This document shows, one piece after another, positions 61,088 through 64,000 of a DNA stretch of 64,000 bases (its first letter is position 1; the number at the start of each line of letters is the position of its first letter). This stretch comes from Pseudoalteromonas piscicida (GTDB lineage Bacteria; Pseudomonadota; Gammaproteobacteria; Enterobacterales; Alteromonadaceae): the NCBI RefSeq assembly GCF_000238315.3, contig NZ_CP011925.1, positions 248,001 to 312,000 on the forward strand, in the 5' to 3' direction. The position numbers and the translations under genes are program-made. A model generated the notes under the pieces. That model was not told the origin of the DNA, did not search any database, and worked only from the letters and a program-made list of their open reading frames with translations.

Positions 61088-62338
61088 ATGGATATAAAAC
61101 TGGCGAAAACAAAGCGCATGCCGCTTAAGAAGCTCGCATTGCTTGTTATTGTGCTATTTGTGGTCGGTTTGGTACTTTTTGCCAAAGCATATACCCAAAG
61201 TGCATCAAACGTGGTTTTCCAAGAAGAGTTAATCGTTGCTAAAGTCCAACAGGGCGAGTTTGAACTCAGTGTTAAGGGACTTGGCAGTCTTGCATTGGAA
61301 AAACGCCATTTGGTTACCAGTAGTAGTGGCGGGAAAGTCGTTGAAGTGTTGGTTAAACCGGGTGAAATGGTCACTCAAGGTACGCTACTTGCCCGGCTTG
61401 AAAACCCATCACTGCGCGAAGCGCTCATTCAAAAACATAGCCAACTTACCAAAATTTCAGCGCAACATGAGGCCGAACTTGCAGAATTAAAGGCAAAAGT
61501 GCAAGAGGCGCACACCGCACATCATGATGCTTTGCTGGCTTATAAAGCCGACAAAATTCAGTGGCAGGCGCAAAAAACCTTAATAGAAAAGGGCAATAGC
61601 ACTATCTCTATGCTTGACCATCAACGCAGCGAGTTTGCAATGCAGCGTAGTCAAAAGCAAGTGGAGTTACAGCAAGCGAGGGTTGCCACTCAGCAAGAAG
61701 TGCAACAAGCAAAAGCCAAAGCGCAGCTGGCTGAGCAAGCAAGTCTACGTTCCGAAATAAAGCTACTTGAAGAGAATATCGCAGCGCTTGATGTGCGCTC
61801 GCCAATTACTGGACAAATTCAGGATGTGCTGATTGAAGTGGGCATGCAATTGTCTAATACCAGCTCGGTTGCAGAGGTGGCAGATCCACGTTTGCTGGTT
61901 GCTAAGATAAACATCGCGGAACTAGATGCGCCGCATGTACAAGTGGGGCAGTCGGCTACAATCGATACTTACACCTCGCGTTTTAACGCCATCGTAAAAC
62001 GCGTTTCCCCAAAAGTTACCAATAGCCAAGTTGAGGTAGAGCTGAGCATTGAAGGCACTTTGCCAAGAGAAGCCAGAGATAAACTCAACATTGAAGGGGT
62101 TATTGTAACGAGCCATAAGCCCGAGGCGATATTCGTCGCAATGCCAGCCAATGCTGTTGCAAATAATCAAGCGAGCGTGTTTGTTGTTGATGAACACCTC
62201 GCCACGAAAAAAACGGTTAAGTTTGGTCAGCGTTCGGTAAACTACATCGAAGTGCTTGAAGGACTTAATAAAAATCAAACTATCATTATTTCCGATATGG
62301 AAAAGTATACTCAAGATAGCCAAGTGCTAGTGCGTTAA
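61088..62338 (+). CDS. MacA/HlyD-type periplasmic adaptor
   Basis: 416 residues from ATG 61088 with GGAG eight bases upstream; the frame to 61049 starts at TTG without one. N-terminal TM helix (LKKLALLVIVLFVVGLVLF), lipoyl half-motifs (GKVVEVLVKPGEMVTQGT, and LDVRSPITGQIQDVLIEVGM), a helical hairpin and a beta barrel. First gene of a macAB-like set: adaptor, ABC ATPase, FtsX-like permease. It probably spans periplasm from an inner-membrane transporter to an outer-membrane channel; none is in the window. Confidence 0.9.
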   Translation: MDIKLAKTKRMPLKKLALLVIVLFVVGLVLFAKAYTQSASNVVFQEELIVAKVQQGEFELSVKGLGSLALEKRHLVTSSSGGKVVEVLVKPGEMVTQGTLLARLENPSLREALIQKHSQLTKISAQHEAELAELKAKVQEAHTAHHDALLAYKADKIQWQAQKTLIEKGNSTISMLDHQRSEFAMQRSQKQVELQQARVATQQEVQQAKAKAQLAEQASLRSEIKLLEENIAALDVRSPITGQIQDVLIEVGMQLSNTSSVAEVADPRLLVAKINIAELDAPHVQVGQSATIDTYTSRFNAIVKRVSPKVTNSQVEVELSIEGTLPREARDKLNIEGVIVTSHKPEAIFVAMPANAVANNQASVFVVDEHLATKKTVKFGQRSVNYIEVLEGLNKNQTIIISDMEKYTQDSQVLVR

Positions 62339-62350
62339 CAGGACATCATT

Positions 62351-63067
62351 ATGAACTCAGTCATTCAACTTAATAATATCGAAAAGCGGTTTCAGACGGA
62401 CGAAATTGCAACTCAAGCGCTAGACGGCATTAATCTCGTAGTAGAGCCCGGCGAGTTTGTGGCTATCACGGGACCGTCAGGGTGCGGCAAATCAACGTTA
62501 TTGTCAATTTTGGGCTTGATTGATGAACCAAGTAACGGTGAGTACTTTATCAGTGGTAACCAAGCATTTAATTTAAGCTCGGACGAGCGTGCTCACATTC
62601 GTGCTAATCATATTGGTTTTATTTTTCAGGCCTTTAACCTTATCAGTGATTTAAACGTGCTTGAAAATGTCATGTTACCGCTGACTTATATCGGCGGCAT
62701 TAGCCAAAAAGAAATGGAGCAAAAAGCCAAAGACGCGCTGGCGATGGTGGGATTAGAAAATCGCATCAATCATTTTCCTTCTCAGCTTTCAGGCGGTCAG
62801 CAGCAGCGCGCTGCAGTTGCAAGAGCCTTGATTAACTCCCCAGACCTCATCCTCGCCGATGAGCCGACCGGTAACTTGGACTCACATAATGCGCAGCAAG
62901 TGCTTGGGCTGTTAAGCGAGCTTCATGCTGCTGGCAAAACGATTTGTATGGTAACGCATGATATCGAATCTACGACTTACGCTAGCCGTGTTATCTCTAT
63001 GCTAGATGGCACAATTTTAAGAGACAAAAAGCAGCTTGAGCACGCAAGTAAAGTCGTAGGAGCTTAG
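62351..63067 (+). CDS. ABC transporter ATPase (MacB/LolD type)
   Basis: 238 residues with Walker A GPSGCGKST, Q-loop region FIFQAFNLISD, signature LSGGQQQRAAVARAL, Walker B LILADEPTGNLD and switch VTHD. The ISDLNVLENVMLPL block is characteristic of the LolD/MacB subgroup. Twelve bases behind the adaptor and one before the permease. Confidence 0.95.
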   Translation: MNSVIQLNNIEKRFQTDEIATQALDGINLVVEPGEFVAITGPSGCGKSTLLSILGLIDEPSNGEYFISGNQAFNLSSDERAHIRANHIGFIFQAFNLISDLNVLENVMLPLTYIGGISQKEMEQKAKDALAMVGLENRINHFPSQLSGGQQQRAAVARALINSPDLILADEPTGNLDSHNAQQVLGLLSELHAAGKTICMVTHDIESTTYASRVISMLDGTILRDKKQLEHASKVVGA

Positions 63068-63068
63068 T

Positions 63069-64000
63069 ATGGGATTACTTCTAGACTTTCGTTACGCCCT
63101 GAGAAACATCGCCAAATCAATGCGGTTTACGTTATTGATGATGTTTATCATGGTTGGCAGTTTGACCATATCTTTGATTGGTTTTAACTATATTTATACG
63201 GTGGCATTTTCACATAGCCAAGTGGGTAGTGGCAGCCCAGAAATCAGGATCTTTAAGGTTCGTAACCCTATCAGCATGCAAAATCGGTTTGAATACAGCA
63301 TGTTGCCACAGCTACGAGAACTTGATGAAGTTAAACAACTTGAAGAGTGGCTTTATATTGCGCCAGCGAGTGTTTGGGTAAGTGACGCTGAACGAGGCAA
63401 TCATTATCGAGGCTCCTATGTTGATGAACGCTTTTTTCAGTTTCTGGACATTAAACCTGCACTTGGGCGATTTTATACTGCTGAGGACTTTGTGGGAGCA
63501 GCCCAAAATGTGGTCGTGATTTCAGACTATCTCTGGTTGCATCTATTCCAAGGTAGCAAAGACGTCATAGGGCGCACAATGGTCATTGATCAAAAGCCTT
63601 ACGAGATAATCGGTGTGATGCCCAAACACAATAACTTCCCGATATTTTCTAAACTTTGGCTGCCACTTAAAGGCAATAACACAGCACCTGCTGATACCAT
63701 AGATATTATTTATAAGATGCCAAATGAGATAGTAGAGGCAAGGCTTGAGCAGCGTTTAAGTTTATTTTTCACTGATTATGCACAGCAACGAGTTAGTCAG
63801 TCAGCACTTGAGGTAGATAAAACGGTTCATGTTGAATCTATGACCTTGGTGGAATATAACACCGACGGTGAAGCGGTATTTATATTTACCCTGTTTATGG
63901 CTGGTATCGTACTTATTTTGCTTATTTCTTCAATTAACATTGGTAACTTACTTTTTGCCAAAATCATCGAGAGACAAAAAGAGTCGGCTATTCGTGCCGC
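63069..64000 (+). CDS. FtsX-like permease (MacB_PCD type), truncated by the window end
   Basis: Open from ATG 63069 to the window end without a stop. N-terminal TM helix (FTLLMMFIMVGSLTISLIGF), a large periplasmic domain (GRFYTAEDFVGAAQNVVVIS, then IGRTMVIDQKPYEIIGVMP) and the first helices of the FtsX domain (FIFTLFMAGIVLILLISSIN, IERQKESAIRA). It is the permease partner of the two genes before it. The C-terminal part is missing only because the window ends. Confidence 0.9.
   Translation, partial: MGLLLDFRYALRNIAKSMRFTLLMMFIMVGSLTISLIGFNYIYTVAFSHSQVGSGSPEIRIFKVRNPISMQNRFEYSMLPQLRELDEVKQLEEWLYIAPASVWVSDAERGNHYRGSYVDERFFQFLDIKPALGRFYTAEDFVGAAQNVVVISDYLWLHLFQGSKDVIGRTMVIDQKPYEIIGVMPKHNNFPIFSKLWLPLKGNNTAPADTIDIIYKMPNEIVEARLEQRLSLFFTDYAQQRVSQSALEVDKTVHVESMTLVEYNTDGEAVFIFTLFMAGIVLILLISSINIGNLLFAKIIERQKESAIRA

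Noticed and set aside
61088..64000. The adaptor/ABC/FtsX set as the exporter of the micro-peptides at 4.8-5.2 kb
   Set aside because: The ABC ATPase lacks a C39 peptidase domain and the genes lie 56 kb away in a separate operon, so there is no support for a link.

Overview
The window looks like chromosomal DNA of a marine gammaproteobacterium, most likely Pseudoalteromonas or a close relative. The pointers are a GlyGly-CTERM subtilisin protease, a thermostable-hemolysin family gene, a GntR-controlled methylcitrate operon with acnD/prpF, two CspA-type cold-shock genes, and hairpin-rich intergenic repeats of a kind I associate with that genus. The genus is an inference from gene content; no rRNA or tRNA gene is visible.

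Layout. 1-850 is non-coding repeat DNA full of small hairpins with GGA in the loop. 1.2-2.0 kb holds a cold-shock gene and two small basic proteins. 2.2-4.0 kb holds a lipoprotein hydrolase flanked by two decayed cupin gene copies. 4.16-5.59 kb, minus strand, is an unusual compact operon: an Xre-type regulator, three tandem paralogous micro-ORFs with double-glycine leader-like sequences (too short for most gene callers), and a multi-pass membrane protein. 6.2-12.3 kb, minus strand, is a defence island: a Zorya type II-like system (zorA, zorB and an HNH zorE-like gene) whose HNH gene is split by a 1265-bp IS3-family element with a 3-bp target duplication, followed by a PD-(D/E)xK-like protein and a membrane-anchored coiled-coil protein.

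13.1-19.1 kb has a secreted protein with three beta-gamma-crystallin-like repeats, divergent from a TackOD1 zinc protein / GT2 glycosyltransferase / HlyD-type adaptor cluster. 19.2-23.5 kb has a broken AraC regulator, a trypsin-like protease, a small exported protein and an MFS transporter. 23.6-31.6 kb is a tightly overlapped ten-gene run: thermostable hemolysin, ANL ligase, heme-oxygenase-like diiron protein, SDR, TPR protein, two-component system, cupredoxin, FTR1-like protein and an outer-membrane-like protein. The first four look like a small lipid-modifying pathway and the last three like metal handling. 31.7-35.2 kb holds a hydrolase, the second cold-shock gene, another nonsense-broken gene and PhnA/YjdM. 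35.6-38.5 kb is a second, very AT-rich defence-like island: AAA ATPase plus HNH (Septu-like) and a zinc-ribbon HEPN protein.

38.6-47.5 kb contains RidA, two periplasmic binding proteins and the methylcitrate operon prpR-prpB-prpC-acnD-prpF, with palindromic operator candidates. 47.6-64 kb is ordinary chromosome: LysE exporter, GNATs, a 2OG-Fe(II)-like protein, a histidine kinase, an alcohol dehydrogenase, a MITE-like element, the large secreted subtilase, a methyltransferase/GNAT/Crp-like trio, several small genes, and a MacAB-like adaptor/ABC/FtsX set running off the window end.

Three genes (cupin, AraC, and a small secreted protein) are each interrupted by a single in-frame stop with the rest of the frame still open.
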